From NCBI RefSeq assembly GCF_007489285.1, contig NZ_VLIY01000020.1, positions 16,435 through 80,434 of the forward strand: a stretch of DNA of 64,000 bases. Reading direction: 5' to 3'. Numbering within the stretch: position 1 is the stretch's first letter; the number at the start of each line of letters is the position of its first letter. Shown piece after piece: positions 26,034 to 35,506 of the stretch. The position numbers were made by a program, and so were the translations under genes. The notes beneath the pieces are model-generated. The model saw only the letters and a program-made list of their open reading frames with translations. It did not search any database and was not told the DNA's origin. This DNA is from Skermania sp. ID1734 (GTDB lineage: Bacteria; Actinomycetota; Actinomycetes; Mycobacteriales; Mycobacteriaceae).

Positions 26034-26054
26034 CGCCAGCAGTGTCTGCTGGCG
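26034..26054 (+). terminator. Probable transcription terminator hairpin
   Basis: Perfect 9-bp arms CGCCAGCAG and CTGCTGGCG around a TGT loop, followed by TATTG, 53 bp after the DUF2254 stop. The T-run is weak, as is usual in high-GC actinobacteria. Confidence 0.55.
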
Positions 26055-26214
26055 TATTGAGGTTGCCAAACTCGTCTTTTGCCAGGTCGTTGCCCCACCG
26101 GCACTGGCGGAATCGGCGCCGGCCCGGTTTGCCGCTCGTCACGGTAGCGCGGGCGCACCCCCAATCTCCGTTACGTTGCTATCTCACCAGGTCAGCGACA
26201 TCGGAAGGGGCACC

Positions 26215-26955
26215 GTGGACGCCACGCAGCTACGCCAACCCCGCGCCGACCAGGCCCGCCGGGTCGCCGATGTGCTGCGGCGCCAACTGCACTCCTACGC
26301 CCAGGTGCTGCCGACGGAGCAGCAACTGGCAGCCGAGTTCGCGGTGTCGCGCAACAGTGTCCGGGAGGCGCTGGCCCTGCTCAGGGACGAGGGCCTGATC
26401 GAGCGCGGACGGAAGGTTGGCACCCGGATCACGCAGCCCAAGTTCGAGCACGGGCTCGACGTTCTGCTCGGGCTGCGGGAAACGCTCAAGGGGCACGGGG
26501 ACGTTCGCAACGAGGTTCGGGTCGCGCAGTTGATCACCCCGCCACCGGCGGTCGCGCGCCGGTTGCAGCTGCGCGCGAGTGAACGCGCCGTGTACGTCGA
26601 ACGGCTGCGTTACCTCGGGGATTTGCCGTTGAGCCTGGATTTGACGTACCTGGCGCCCGACATCGGCCTCGAGGTCATAGCCCGAGACCTCGAGCACAAC
26701 GACGTGTTCGCGCTGATCGAATCTGTCAGCGGCGACCACCTGGAATCGGCCGACCTTGCGCTGGAAGCGATTACGGCCGATGCGCACTCCGCGGCGACGT
26801 TGCAAGTCCCGGAAGGGGCACCGCTGCTTTTTCTGGAGCGACTCACCCGATTGAGCGGTGAGCGGCCGGTGGACCTCGAGTACATCCGGATGCGCGGCGA
26901 CCGAATCACCATGCGCGGCAGTCTTGTCCGAACACCAAGTGAGGAGCAGAGCTGA
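26215..26955 (+). CDS. GntR family regulator, HutC type
   Basis: A 246-residue regulator with an N-terminal winged helix (LPTEQQLAAEFAVSRNSVRE, then LIERGRKVGTRI). The C-terminal UTRA effector domain contains AVYVERLRYLGDLPLSLDLTYL and the PVDLEYIRMRGDRITMRG end. GTG start at 26215 follows GGAAGGGG. Its stop overlaps the ferredoxin start (TGATG), so it is the first gene of the ferredoxin/ABC/flavoprotein operon and probably controls it in response to a small molecule. Confidence 0.9.
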   Translation: MDATQLRQPRADQARRVADVLRRQLHSYAQVLPTEQQLAAEFAVSRNSVREALALLRDEGLIERGRKVGTRITQPKFEHGLDVLLGLRETLKGHGDVRNEVRVAQLITPPPAVARRLQLRASERAVYVERLRYLGDLPLSLDLTYLAPDIGLEVIARDLEHNDVFALIESVSGDHLESADLALEAITADAHSAATLQVPEGAPLLFLERLTRLSGERPVDLEYIRMRGDRITMRGSLVRTPSEEQS

Positions 26956-27182
26956 TGGCACTGGTCAACCAGCGGGTCGATGTCCCAGTGACGATCGACG
27001 AATCGCTGTGCATCTCCGGTTGCACATTATGCGTGGAGATCTGCCCGCTCGATTCACTGGCGATCAACCCGGACAACGGCAAAGCCTTCATGCACACCGA
27101 CGAGTGCTGGTACTGCGGGCCGTGTGCGGCGCGCTGTCCCACCGGCGCAGTCACCGTCAACATGCCATACCTGCTTCGCTGA
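26955..27182 (+). CDS. 2[4Fe-4S] ferredoxin (AprB-like context)
   Basis: A 75-residue ferredoxin with two cluster motifs: Cys19-x3-Cys23-x2-Cys26-x3-Cys30 and Cys51-x2-Cys54-x2-Cys57-x3-Cys61. The extra residue between the first two cysteines departs from the standard CxxC spacing. AprB, the beta subunit of adenylylsulfate reductase, is likewise an iron-sulfur protein that transfers electrons to a flavoprotein. Here the flavoprotein at 30166 is the obvious partner, with the ABC importer genes between them. Translationally coupled to the GntR gene. Confidence 0.9.
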   Translation: MALVNQRVDVPVTIDESLCISGCTLCVEICPLDSLAINPDNGKAFMHTDECWYCGPCAARCPTGAVTVNMPYLLR

Positions 27183-27197
27183 ACCATAAGGACCGCA

Positions 27198-28583
27198 ATG
27201 AGATCCCGTGCCACCCCATTCGCCGCTGCCGCGCTGTCATTGTCACTGCTGGCGGCGGGCTGCTCGCTCGATCGCGCTGACAACGCCGGCGACACCGTGC
27301 AGGTAGTCATCGGCTACCAGTCCAAGACCATCAACACCGTCAGTGCGGGGACCTTGCTGCGCGCCAAGGGCTTCCTCGAACAGCGGCTGCAAAAAATCAC
27401 CGACGGGGGCGGTGCCAAGTATCACGTCGAGTGGCAGGACTACGACACCGGCGCACCCATAACAGCGCAGATGGTTGCGGAAAAAATCGACATCGGATCG
27501 ATGGGCGATTACCCGTTGTTGATCAACGGCTCGCGTACCCAGGCGAACGAGGGATCCACGACGGAGTTCGTCTCGGTCACCGGGTACAACCCGAAGGGCG
27601 CGCTCAACATGGTTGTGGTGCGATCGGATTCGACAGCCACCACCTTGCGGGATCTGGCCGGTAAAAAGGTTTCGGCGAGCGTGGGCTCAGCCGGGCACGG
27701 CACCCTCGTACAGGCGTTGAGTAGAGCCGGAATCGATCCCCAGACCGGCGTTGAGGTGCTCAACCAGCAACCGCAGATCGGCGCCTCGGCACTGGAATCC
27801 GGCCAAGTCAGCGCGCTGTCCCAGTTCGTCGCATGGCCCGGGCTGTTGGTATACCAGAACAAAGCCAAGCTCCTCTATGACGGCGCAGAATTGAATGTGC
27901 CCACCTTCCACGGCGTGGTGGCGCGGCGCGATTACGCGAATAAGCACCCGGAGGTGCTCGACGCCTTCCTGCAGGCGCAGATCGATGCGACAGATTTCCT
28001 GCACGGCAAGCCGCTCGAGGCCGCCGACGTGGTTGCCAAGGATTCGGGCCTGCCGGCGGAGGTCGTCTACCTGTACAACGGCCCCGGCGGCACGTCGTTC
28101 GACCCGACGCTGAAACCCAGTCTGATCGCGGCTTTCAAAGGCGATGTGCAATACCTGAAGTCGATAGGCAACTTCGCCGACCTTGACATCGATAAGTTCG
28201 TCGACGATCAGCCGCTGCGAAAAGTCTTCAGCGAACGCGGCAGCGACTATGCCCGCGCGTTGGCCGATCAGGCGAACGAGACGGTGGGCAGCGGAACGGA
28301 ACTGTGGCTCGACGGGCAGGATCACACGCTGCCGCAGGCTTCCAGCACAGATTTGTTGAGAGCCGTGAAAGCGGCGCGCGCCCAAGGCAAGTCGGTGCGT
28401 GCCGCCTACATCATCGACGCCGAGCTAGGCACCCGGTGGTTCGCCGACAAGTCGGTCTGGGTCCGCGATGGAGCGAATTACCTGCCCTTCACCACTTCGC
28501 CTGCAGCGCAGCGGTATCTGCACGCCCACCCAGGCGCGACCACGGTCTCCTACGAGCAGGCGATCACCGAGGTGCGGCAATGA
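27198..28583 (+). CDS. ABC transporter substrate-binding lipoprotein with NosL-like C-terminal domain
   Basis: A 461-residue exported lipoprotein: signal peptide ending LSLLAAGCS, with the lipobox Cys at about residue 22. Residues ~35-350 are a periplasmic-binding fold of the SsuA/TauA/NMT1 kind (IDIGSMGDYPLLING, KVSASVGSAGHGTLVQALSR). From about residue 364 a second domain resembles NosL: a SVRAAYIIDAELGTRWFADK segment followed by PFTTSPAAQRYLHAHPGATT. NosL is a copper chaperone of nitrous oxide reductase maturation, so this fusion is unusual. The ATG follows AAGGA. Next to sulfonate/sulfone monooxygenases, an organosulfur ligand is likely. Confidence 0.85.
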   Translation: MRSRATPFAAAALSLSLLAAGCSLDRADNAGDTVQVVIGYQSKTINTVSAGTLLRAKGFLEQRLQKITDGGGAKYHVEWQDYDTGAPITAQMVAEKIDIGSMGDYPLLINGSRTQANEGSTTEFVSVTGYNPKGALNMVVVRSDSTATTLRDLAGKKVSASVGSAGHGTLVQALSRAGIDPQTGVEVLNQQPQIGASALESGQVSALSQFVAWPGLLVYQNKAKLLYDGAELNVPTFHGVVARRDYANKHPEVLDAFLQAQIDATDFLHGKPLEAADVVAKDSGLPAEVVYLYNGPGGTSFDPTLKPSLIAAFKGDVQYLKSIGNFADLDIDKFVDDQPLRKVFSERGSDYARALADQANETVGSGTELWLDGQDHTLPQASSTDLLRAVKAARAQGKSVRAAYIIDAELGTRWFADKSVWVRDGANYLPFTTSPAAQRYLHAHPGATTVSYEQAITEVRQ

Positions 28584-29438
28584 CGGCAACGCTGACCACT
28601 CTCGAATCCACTGTCCGGCCGCTCGCCGTCGCCGATCCGCCGGTACCGAGACCGTCTCGCCGCTGGCGATCGCGCACCATCCGCATCGGTTCCGTGCTTG
28701 CTGCCGTCACAGCCTGGCAGTTGTTGACGGCCAACGATGTACGGCTGTGGCTTCGATTCGACACCTTGCCGACCGTCACCGAAATCGCCGCGGCCCTGCG
28801 CCGCCAACTCGGCACCGACGTGTACTGGCTCGACCTCGGGCAATCGCTGATTCGGATCCTCACCGGATTCGGGCTGGCGGCCGTGATCGGGGTCGCCATG
28901 GGCGTGGCTCTGGCACGTTCGAACCTCTTCGCGGATGTGATTGGACCGCTGACCGAACTGGCCCGCCCGATCCCCGCCATCGCCGTCGTCCCAGTGGCGA
29001 TCTTGTTGTTCCCCCGTGACGAGGCGGGCATCGTGTTCATCACATTCCTCGCGGCGTTCTTTCCCATCATGGTCAGCACCCGGCACGCGGTGCGGGCACT
29101 GCCGACGATCTGGGAGGACTCGGTGCGCACGCTCGGTGGCAACCGCTGGGACGTCCTGGTGCGAGTGGGTGTTGCCGGGCAGCCTGCCCGGAGTCTTCGG
29201 CGGACTGTCGGTCGGCATCGGTGTGGCGTGGATCTGCGTGATCTCCGCTGAAATGATCTCCGGTCGCCTCGGCGTCGGCTACCGGACTTGGCAGGCGTAC
29301 ACGATCGTCGACTATCCGGGGGTTTTCGTCGGCATCATCACCATCGGCGTGTTGGGTTTCGCCACGTCGGCCGCGGTCGAACTGCTCGGCCGCAGGGTCA
29401 CTCGGTGGTTGCCGCGGGCGCAGGAAGGAATTCGATGA
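28580..29438 (+). pseudogene. ABC transporter permease (SsuC/TauC type), frameshifted
   Basis: The ATG at 28580 overlaps the binding-protein stop. The frame encodes a BPD-type permease (LGQSLIRILTGFGLAAVIGV, PIPAIAVVPVAILLF, WEDSVRTLGGNRWDVLVRV). At about 29167-29169, in CGAGTGGGTGTTG, the frame is lost, and the next frame continues the normal protein: LPGSLPGVFGGLSVGIGVAW, MISGRLGVGYRTWQAYT, ending at 29438. Removing one G restores the expected RVVLPGSLPG. A single extra G in a GGG run may be a real mutation or a sequencing error. If real, the importer would be inactive. Confidence 0.85.
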
Positions 29439-30169
29439 CAACGGCCATCTCCGCGGCCACCGGCCTGCGTGTGGACAACGTAACCCTTTCCTACACCGGC
29501 GAACCCGTCATCGACAGGCTGTCGCTGGACATCCGGCCCGGCGAGATTCTGGTGCTGACCGGGCCGTCCGGCTGCGGTAAGTCGACGGTGTTGCGCGCGC
29601 TCGCGGGGCTGCTGCGGCCGCAGAGCGGCCGCATTCTCGCCGACGGCACGCCGGTCACCACCACCTCGCGCGACCGCGCGGTGGTGTTTCAGGACAACGC
29701 GTTGCTGCCCTGGCGCACCGTGCGTGGCAACATCGAATTGGCACTGAAGTTGCGCGGCGAACCAAGGACCCATCGCCGAGCACTCGCCGAGCGATGGATC
29801 GAAGAGATCGGTCTCAGCGGATTCGCGGACTACCTGCCCAAGAGCCTTTCCGGCGGCATGCGTCAGCGCGTGCAACTCGCTCGCGGACTCGCCGGGGCAC
29901 CCCGCGCGGTGATGATGGACGAGCCCTTCGGTGCGCTCGACACCCAAACGCGCGCAACGATGCAACGGTTGCTGATCGACACCTGGCGCACCCACCCGAC
30001 CACCATCGTCTTCGTCACCCACGACGTCGATGAGGCCTTGCTGCTCGGTGACCGGGTGGCGGTGCTCGGAAAGTCCGGCCAGCGACTGCGATTGCTGCTC
30101 GACATTCCAGAGCCACGCGAGCCCGCAGACCGGCGAGCGTTGCGCGAGCAGATCGTGGCGGCGCTATGA
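29435..30169 (+). CDS. ABC transporter ATP-binding protein (SsuB/TauB type)
   Basis: A 244-residue ATPase with Walker [11 protein letters not shown]-loop [17 protein letters not shown], signature [15 protein letters not shown], Walker [13 protein letters not shown] and the switch His in [11 protein letters not shown]. These are typical of nitrate/sulfonate/taurine importers. The ATG at 29435 follows GGAAGGAATTCG and overlaps the permease stop; its own stop overlaps the flavoprotein start. It completes the importer encoded from 27198. Confidence 0.95.
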   Translation: MTTAISAATGLRVDNVTLSYTGEPVIDRLSLDIRPGEILVLTGPSGCGKSTVLRALAGLLRPQSGRILADGTPVTTTSRDRAVVFQDNALLPWRTVRGNIELALKLRGEPRTHRRALAERWIEEIGLSGFADYLPKSLSGGMRQRVQLARGLAGAPRAVMMDEPFGALDTQTRATMQRLLIDTWRTHPTTIVFVTHDVDEALLLGDRVAVLGKSGQRLRLLLDIPEPREPADRRALREQIVAAL

Positions 30170-32856
30170 ACACCGGACCCGAATTACCCATCCCCGCCAT
30201 CGAAGACGCCGTGCGCATGGACTGCGACGTGCTGGTGATCGGCGGCGGCACCGCCGGAACCATGGCCGCGCTCACCGCCGCGGAGCACGGTGCCAACGTG
30301 CTGTTGCTGGAGAAGGCACATGTTCGGCATTCGGGCGCGCTGGCGATGGGCATGGACGGCGTGAACAACGCTGTGATCCCTGGCAAGGCGGAGGCCGAGG
30401 ACTACGTCGCGGAGATCACGCGGGCCAACGACGGAATTGTCAACCAGCGAACGGTATACCAGACGGCGACCCGCGGATTCGTTATGGTGCAACGGCTCGA
30501 GCGCTATGGCGTGAAGTTCGAAAAGGATTCCTACGGCGAGTATGCCGTTCGGCGCGTCCACCGCTCCGGCTCCTACGTACTGCCGATGCCCGAAGGCAAG
30601 GACATCAAGAAGGCGCTGTACCGCGTCCTGCGGCAACGCAAGATGCGCGAACGGATCCGGATCGAGAACCGGTTGATGCCGGTTCGGGTGCTCACTGCAC
30701 AGGGGCGGGCCGTCGGTGCCGCGGCATTGCACACCCGCACCGGCGAGTTCGTCGCGGTGGGAGCCAAGGCGGTGATCCTGGCGACCGGACCGTGCGGACG
30801 GCTGGGTCTGCCCGCCTCCGGGTATTTGTATGGGACGTACGAGAATCCGACGAATGCCGGTGACGGTTATTCGATGGCCTATCACGCCGGCGCCGAACTC
30901 AGCGGAATCGAATGCTTCCAGATCAACCCGCTGATCAAGGATTACAACGGACCGGCCTGTGCGTACGTGGCCAACCCGTTCGGCGGTTACCAGGTCAATG
31001 CCCGAGGTGAGCGGTTCGTCGACTCCGACTACTGGTCTGGCCAGATGATGGCCGAGGTGAAGCAGGAGATCGAATCCGCGCGCGGGCCGATCTACCTGAA
31101 GGTGTCGCACCTGCCGCCGGAAACACTCGACACCCTCGCGGGAATTCTGCACACGACCGAGCGGCCCACCCGGGAGACGTTTCATGCCAACCGTGGCCAC
31201 GATTACGCTACGCACGACATCGAGATGCACATCTCCGAAATCGGCCTGTGCAGCGGCCATTCGGCGTCGGGGGTGTGGGTGGACGAAAATGCCCGGACCA
31301 CCGTTGCGGGCCTGTACGCCGCCGGCGACCTCGCCTGCGTGCCGCACAACTACATGATCGGTGCGTTCGTCTACGGCGATCTGGCCGGTTCGCACGCCGC
31401 CTCGACGCTCGCGGATATTCCTGGACCACAAGAGCTTCCGGCCGACCAACTGCGCGACGCGCACGAGTTGATCTACCGTCCGCTGCGCAACCCGGACGGA
31501 CCGCCACAGCCGCAGGTCGAGTACAAACTGCGACGCTTCGTCAATGACTATGTCGCACCGCCGAAGACGGCGAACAAGCTCAGCATCGCGGTGGAAACCT
31601 TCGAGCGGATGCGTGACGAGGTCGCCGGTATGGGGGCCAGGACGGCCCACGAGCTGATGCGCTGCGCTGAGGTGTCGTTCATTCGCGACTGTGCCGAGAT
31701 GGCCGCTCGATCGTCGTTGACCCGGACCGAGTCGCGGTGGGGTCTTTATCACGAACGTGCCGATCTTCCGCAGCGCGACGATGCGCAGTGGCGGTATCAC
31801 CTGAACCTGCGTAAGCGAGCCGACGGGGAGATGGAGTTCATCAAGCGCCCCGTGGCACCGTATTTCGTTCCGGTGGCCGGCCTGGAGGATCTGCCGCCCG
31901 CCGACCAGCAATCGACGGTGATCGAGCAACCGCCGCTGCTGAGCCAGCGGGCTCCCGCCGAAGCGCCTGACCGCCAGCCAGCGACCGTGACGCCCGCACC
32001 GGCGCCGGAGATCGTGGCGTTGCTGACGCTCGATTCCCCATCTGTGCAGCAACTTTCGCCGTATCTGTCCGACCCGGACGAACGGGTTAGGGTGGCGGCC
32101 ATTTCCACGCTCACCGAAAACACGCCGCCGGGTTTCGTGCAAGCGCTGTTGGACCGCTTGCACGACGACGCGTCGACCGTTCGCAATGCCGCCGCCGGAG
32201 GGCTGCGGGAACTGATCGAAGTGCTGCCGAGCACCGATGGCTTCGCTGATCACCTGGATTCCGCCGATCCCGTGGTGCGGGCGGCGATGATCCATCTCTT
32301 ACGGGCACGGCGCGGCGGAACAGCACGCCAGTTTCGGTCGGCGTTGCGCGATCCCGACCACAGGGTCCGCATCGAGGCCGTGCAGGCGTTGGTGGCGCTG
32401 GATGACTGGCAGACGATTGCCGCCGCCGAGCGCGATGACAACCGCGAGGTCCGCATCAGCGTCGCGGACGGGCTTGCCACGGTCGCATTGGGTGGCGTCG
32501 AGACTGTGCGGCTCCTGACGGCCGACCCCGATCCGCTCGTACGTGCGGCGGCATTGCGTGCCTTTGCGAGCCTGCGCGCGTCGACGGAAGACGCTGCGAC
32601 GCTGGTAGGCGCGCTGCATGATTCAGCGTGGCAGGTGCGCCAGGGCGCGGCGCAGGGTCTGGCCGGCGCAGCGCCCGAGGTCGCGGTGGCCGCCCTGGCG
32701 GAGGCGTTGCGCGATCCGCACCTCGACGTTCGTAAGGCCGCGGTGCTCACTCTTGCCAGCTGGCCCGACGACGGATCTGCTTCGGACGCATTGAAATTCG
32801 CGCTAGATGATGCCGACGCCGATGTCCGGGCGTACGCGCGGCGGGCCCTCGGCTGA
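30166..32856 (+). CDS. Fumarate reductase/AprA-like flavoprotein fused to HEAT repeats
   Basis: An 896-residue protein. Residues 1-~560 are an FAD flavoprotein of the fumarate reductase/succinate dehydrogenase/AprA superfamily: VIGGGTAGTMAALTAAEHGA near residue 24, RHSGALAMGMDGVNN, and the FAD-end motif TTVAGLYAAGDLACVPHN. Residues ~620-896 hold about eight HEAT-like helical repeats (DERVRVAAISTL, DHRVRIEAVQALVAL, DPLVRAAALRAFASL, DLDVRKAAVLTLASW). HEAT repeats usually mediate protein binding. The gene ends the GntR-ferredoxin-ABC operon. The ferredoxin is the likely electron partner and an organosulfur or sulfur-oxyanion substrate is suggested by the neighbours; the reaction itself is unknown. 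Confidence 0.85.
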   Translation: MNTGPELPIPAIEDAVRMDCDVLVIGGGTAGTMAALTAAEHGANVLLLEKAHVRHSGALAMGMDGVNNAVIPGKAEAEDYVAEITRANDGIVNQRTVYQTATRGFVMVQRLERYGVKFEKDSYGEYAVRRVHRSGSYVLPMPEGKDIKKALYRVLRQRKMRERIRIENRLMPVRVLTAQGRAVGAAALHTRTGEFVAVGAKAVILATGPCGRLGLPASGYLYGTYENPTNAGDGYSMAYHAGAELSGIECFQINPLIKDYNGPACAYVANPFGGYQVNARGERFVDSDYWSGQMMAEVKQEIESARGPIYLKVSHLPPETLDTLAGILHTTERPTRETFHANRGHDYATHDIEMHISEIGLCSGHSASGVWVDENARTTVAGLYAAGDLACVPHNYMIGAFVYGDLAGSHAASTLADIPGPQELPADQLRDAHELIYRPLRNPDGPPQPQVEYKLRRFVNDYVAPPKTANKLSIAVETFERMRDEVAGMGARTAHELMRCAEVSFIRDCAEMAARSSLTRTESRWGLYHERADLPQRDDAQWRYHLNLRKRADGEMEFIKRPVAPYFVPVAGLEDLPPADQQSTVIEQPPLLSQRAPAEAPDRQPATVTPAPAPEIVALLTLDSPSVQQLSPYLSDPDERVRVAAISTLTENTPPGFVQALLDRLHDDASTVRNAAAGGLRELIEVLPSTDGFADHLDSADPVVRAAMIHLLRARRGGTARQFRSALRDPDHRVRIEAVQALVALDDWQTIAAAERDDNREVRISVADGLATVALGGVETVRLLTADPDPLVRAAALRAFASLRASTEDAATLVGALHDSAWQVRQGAAQGLAGAAPEVAVAALAEALRDPHLDVRKAAVLTLASWPDDGSASDALKFALDDADADVRAYARRALG

Positions 32857-32864
32857 ACGCTGGC

Positions 32865-34052
32865 TCACCACCGCCGACTCGCCGCCAGCGGGTCGGCGCG
32901 GATGGCGCTCAACGAGGTGACCGTCGCGGCGAAATCCTGCACCCGGTTACCAAATCGGCTCATCACCACGGTTGTTCCGAACTGTGACTGCAAAGCGTGG
33001 CCTTGCGCGCGCAGATATTGATGTGCCACCGGGTCGGCGGTGAACGTTTGGCCACCGAGGATGATGTGGTCGGGATTGAACACGTCGCGCAGGATGGTCA
33101 GCGCTTCCGCGAGCAACTGTGCGCGGTTGACCAACAATTCGTGCGCGCTGTGGTTGCTGCTCAACCGGTAGAGGCGCTCGATATCGGACGGATCGACCGA
33201 GCGAGTGACCAGCCCGGCTTCGACCGCGCGGCGCAGCACCGAGGCGTCACTAGCGGAAACCTCCAGGCACCCTTTGCGTCCGCATTCACACGGCTGGCCT
33301 GACCCGGTGGGGAAGTGGGCAATAGACAGTGGCCCGTTGCTGGGCGAGTACACCTTGCCGTCGACCACCAGTGCCAGTCCGACGGTTTGGCGGGAGTAGA
33401 AGTACAGGGTGCTCGACGTGGTGCCGACGTGCCGAGTGGCCGGACGGGAACCGAAGAGCAGTTCCGCGGCGGCCATCGCCTCGACGTGCGCGGCGACGGT
33501 GACCGGAACATTCAACGCCTGGCCGAGCACGGCCCCGACGGGCGCGGCCTGCCACCCGAGTCGGGGATGGTCTACCTCACCTCTCGTCGGCTCGATCCGC
33601 CCACCGGTGGCGACTCCCGCCCACACCAATGTGCGCCGGGAAAACCGGCGTAGAAACTGTGCGGCGCTGACCGCGATGGTCTCCAGCGCAACCCGCTGGG
33701 CGGACTTCGGCGTGACCAGCTCAGCGCCGCCAAGAATCTGCCCGCGCAGGTCGGTGGCCAGGATCCGGGTTTTGCTGGCGCCGATGTGGATGCCGACCGT
33801 GACGAAGCGGCTCTGGTTGACCTCGAAGGGAATTCGTGGCCGACCAACGGCGCCTGGCACGGTCAGATCGGCACGTTCCCGCAGCAGGCCGGCGTCCAGG
33901 AGCGCGGCGACCGCGCGATTCACGGTCGCCGCGCTCAGCCCGGTGGCCGCCGATACGACGTCGCGGGTGGTAGGGCTCGACGCCGAGGCGGCGCGCAAGA
34001 CAACCGCTGCGGGATTGTCGGCAAGAAAGAACCGGGCCGGCACGGTACCCAT
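32865..34052 (-). CDS. ROK family transcriptional regulator
   Basis: A 395-residue ROK protein. The N-terminal winged helix reads TRDVVSAATGLSAATVNRAVAA; the sugar-kinase-like domain includes VGIHIGASKTRILATDLRG; the zinc motif is CECGRKGCLEV. ROK repressors often respond to sugars, but in actinobacteria they also sit in other catabolic clusters. It is convergent with the flavoprotein (8 bp apart) and downstream of the SsuD-like gene on the same strand, so it may regulate the sulfur region. Confidence 0.9.
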   Translation of the reverse strand: MGTVPARFFLADNPAAVVLRAASASSPTTRDVVSAATGLSAATVNRAVAALLDAGLLRERADLTVPGAVGRPRIPFEVNQSRFVTVGIHIGASKTRILATDLRGQILGGAELVTPKSAQRVALETIAVSAAQFLRRFSRRTLVWAGVATGGRIEPTRGEVDHPRLGWQAAPVGAVLGQALNVPVTVAAHVEAMAAAELLFGSRPATRHVGTTSSTLYFYSRQTVGLALVVDGKVYSPSNGPLSIAHFPTGSGQPCECGRKGCLEVSASDASVLRRAVEAGLVTRSVDPSDIERLYRLSSNHSAHELLVNRAQLLAEALTILRDVFNPDHIILGGQTFTADPVAHQYLRAQGHALQSQFGTTVVMSRFGNRVQDFAATVTSLSAIRADPLAASRRW

Positions 34053-34207
34053 TCAGTCGTCCCGCGGTTGCCGAACGCCGGCGTGCGCCGGCGGAGCTGG
34101 TGTGGTGATGGCGGGCATCGACACACGGTACGACACGTGCGGCAGGTGACTGGCGGTGAGCGGCTGCGATCGATCGGGGCATGGACGGTGCCGATTGTCC
34201 AGGCCGA

Positions 34208-35356
34208 TCAACTGCTCGCAGCGGCGGCAAACGGAGTGCCGACGGCCCGCGTGACCTGGTCCCGGTTCGGGTGCCGCCACAGCCGACGGCGTTCGAGAAT
34301 GGGCAGCACGCCTTCACCGAACCAGTACGCCTCTTCCAGGTGCGGATAGCCCGACAAGATGAAGTGGGTGATGCCTAGCTGTGCGTATTCGACCAGCCGG
34401 GCGGCGACCTCTTCGTGGGAACCGACCAGTGCGGTGCCCGCGCCGCCGCGGACCAGCCCGATCCCGGCCCACAGATTCGGTGCGATCTCGAGCCGCTCCG
34501 GGCTCCCGCCGTGCAACTCGAGCATTCGCCGCTGGCCCTCCGACTCACTGCGCGCCAGGTTGGCCTGCACCCGCTCGATGTCGGCGCCGTCCACCCCGGC
34601 AAGCAACCGGTCCGCGACGGCCCAGGCCTCTTCGGCGGTGTCACGGGTGATGACATGAATCCGCAAGCCGTACTGCAGGATGCGGCCGTTGTCCACCGCT
34701 AGACGGCGGATCCACTCGAGCTTCTTGCCCACCGCACGCACCGGTTCGCCCCACGTGAGATAGGTATCGGCGTATCGCGCGGCAACCGGCCCGGCGGGTG
34801 CCGACGAACCGCCGAAAAAGATCGGCGGGGCCGGATCGGGCCGGTTGTCGAGCAGTGCCTGCTGGAGGCGGATGTGGTTGCCCTCGAACGTGATCGGCTC
34901 ACGCGATCGCCACAGTTCACGCACGACGTGGAGGAATTCCCCGGTACGGGCGTATCGCTGCTCCTTGTCGAGGTAGTCGCCGTAGGCCTGCTGCTCGTGT
35001 GGTTCCCCGCCGGTGACGACGTTGAGCAGCAGACGTCCCGCCGAGTGGCGCTGGAAGGTAGCCGCCATCTGGGCGGCCAGGGTGGGGCTGATCAGGCCGG
35101 GACGAAACGCGACCAGGAATTTCAGCGTTTCGGTGGTGTCGACCATCATCGCCGTCGTGAGCCACGCGTCTTCGCACCACAGTCCCGTCGGCGTCAGCAC
35201 CGCCTCGAATCCATTGTCCTCCGCGGCCGCGCCGATCTGGTTCAGGTAACGCAACGTCGCGGGACGGTCACCGGACATCGGTGTGCCGTGACCGCCGGCG
35301 ACCAGGCCGCGGGAGTCACCGTAGGTGGGCAGGAACCAGTGAAACGACAGGGTCAT
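34208..35356 (-). CDS. ssuD: FMNH2-dependent alkanesulfonate monooxygenase
   Basis: A 382-residue bacterial-luciferase-fold monooxygenase very like SsuD, which releases sulfite from alkanesulfonates using reduced FMN and O2. Typical segments are HWFLPTYGDSR, GFEAVLTPTGLWCEDAWL, RPGLISPTLAAQMAATFQRH, NVVTGGEPHEQQAYGD and PPIFFGGSSAPAG. The ATG at 35356 follows AAGGAAAG. It diverges from the SfnB-like gene at 35507. Reduced FMN could come from the flavin reductases at 41113 or 41723. Confidence 0.93.
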   Translation of the reverse strand: MTLSFHWFLPTYGDSRGLVAGGHGTPMSGDRPATLRYLNQIGAAAEDNGFEAVLTPTGLWCEDAWLTTAMMVDTTETLKFLVAFRPGLISPTLAAQMAATFQRHSAGRLLLNVVTGGEPHEQQAYGDYLDKEQRYARTGEFLHVVRELWRSREPITFEGNHIRLQQALLDNRPDPAPPIFFGGSSAPAGPVAARYADTYLTWGEPVRAVGKKLEWIRRLAVDNGRILQYGLRIHVITRDTAEEAWAVADRLLAGVDGADIERVQANLARSESEGQRRMLELHGGSPERLEIAPNLWAGIGLVRGGAGTALVGSHEEVAARLVEYAQLGITHFILSGYPHLEEAYWFGEGVLPILERRRLWRHPNRDQVTRAVGTPFAAAASS

Positions 35357-35506
35357 CGGCGCTTTCCTTCGACGGGTCGGGGAACCTCTGATGGTGCCTG
35401 CCGCGTCGTCATCCGTCACGGGTTGAAATCTGGCTGGTTCTAATTGATTCGAATCGTGCTGCGTCAAACCCGTGCTCGAATAACGCGATTCGGTGATCCT
35501 CGGGTG

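Noticed and set aside
30184..32295. Long 703-codon minus-strand frame
   Set aside because: Antisense of the flavoprotein-HEAT gene; no domain-like sequence and no ribosome site.
35446..35455. GATTCGAATC as a sulfur-regulon operator
   Set aside because: A perfect 10-bp palindrome, but no second copy was found near the other sulfur promoters, so it is mentioned only with the gene.
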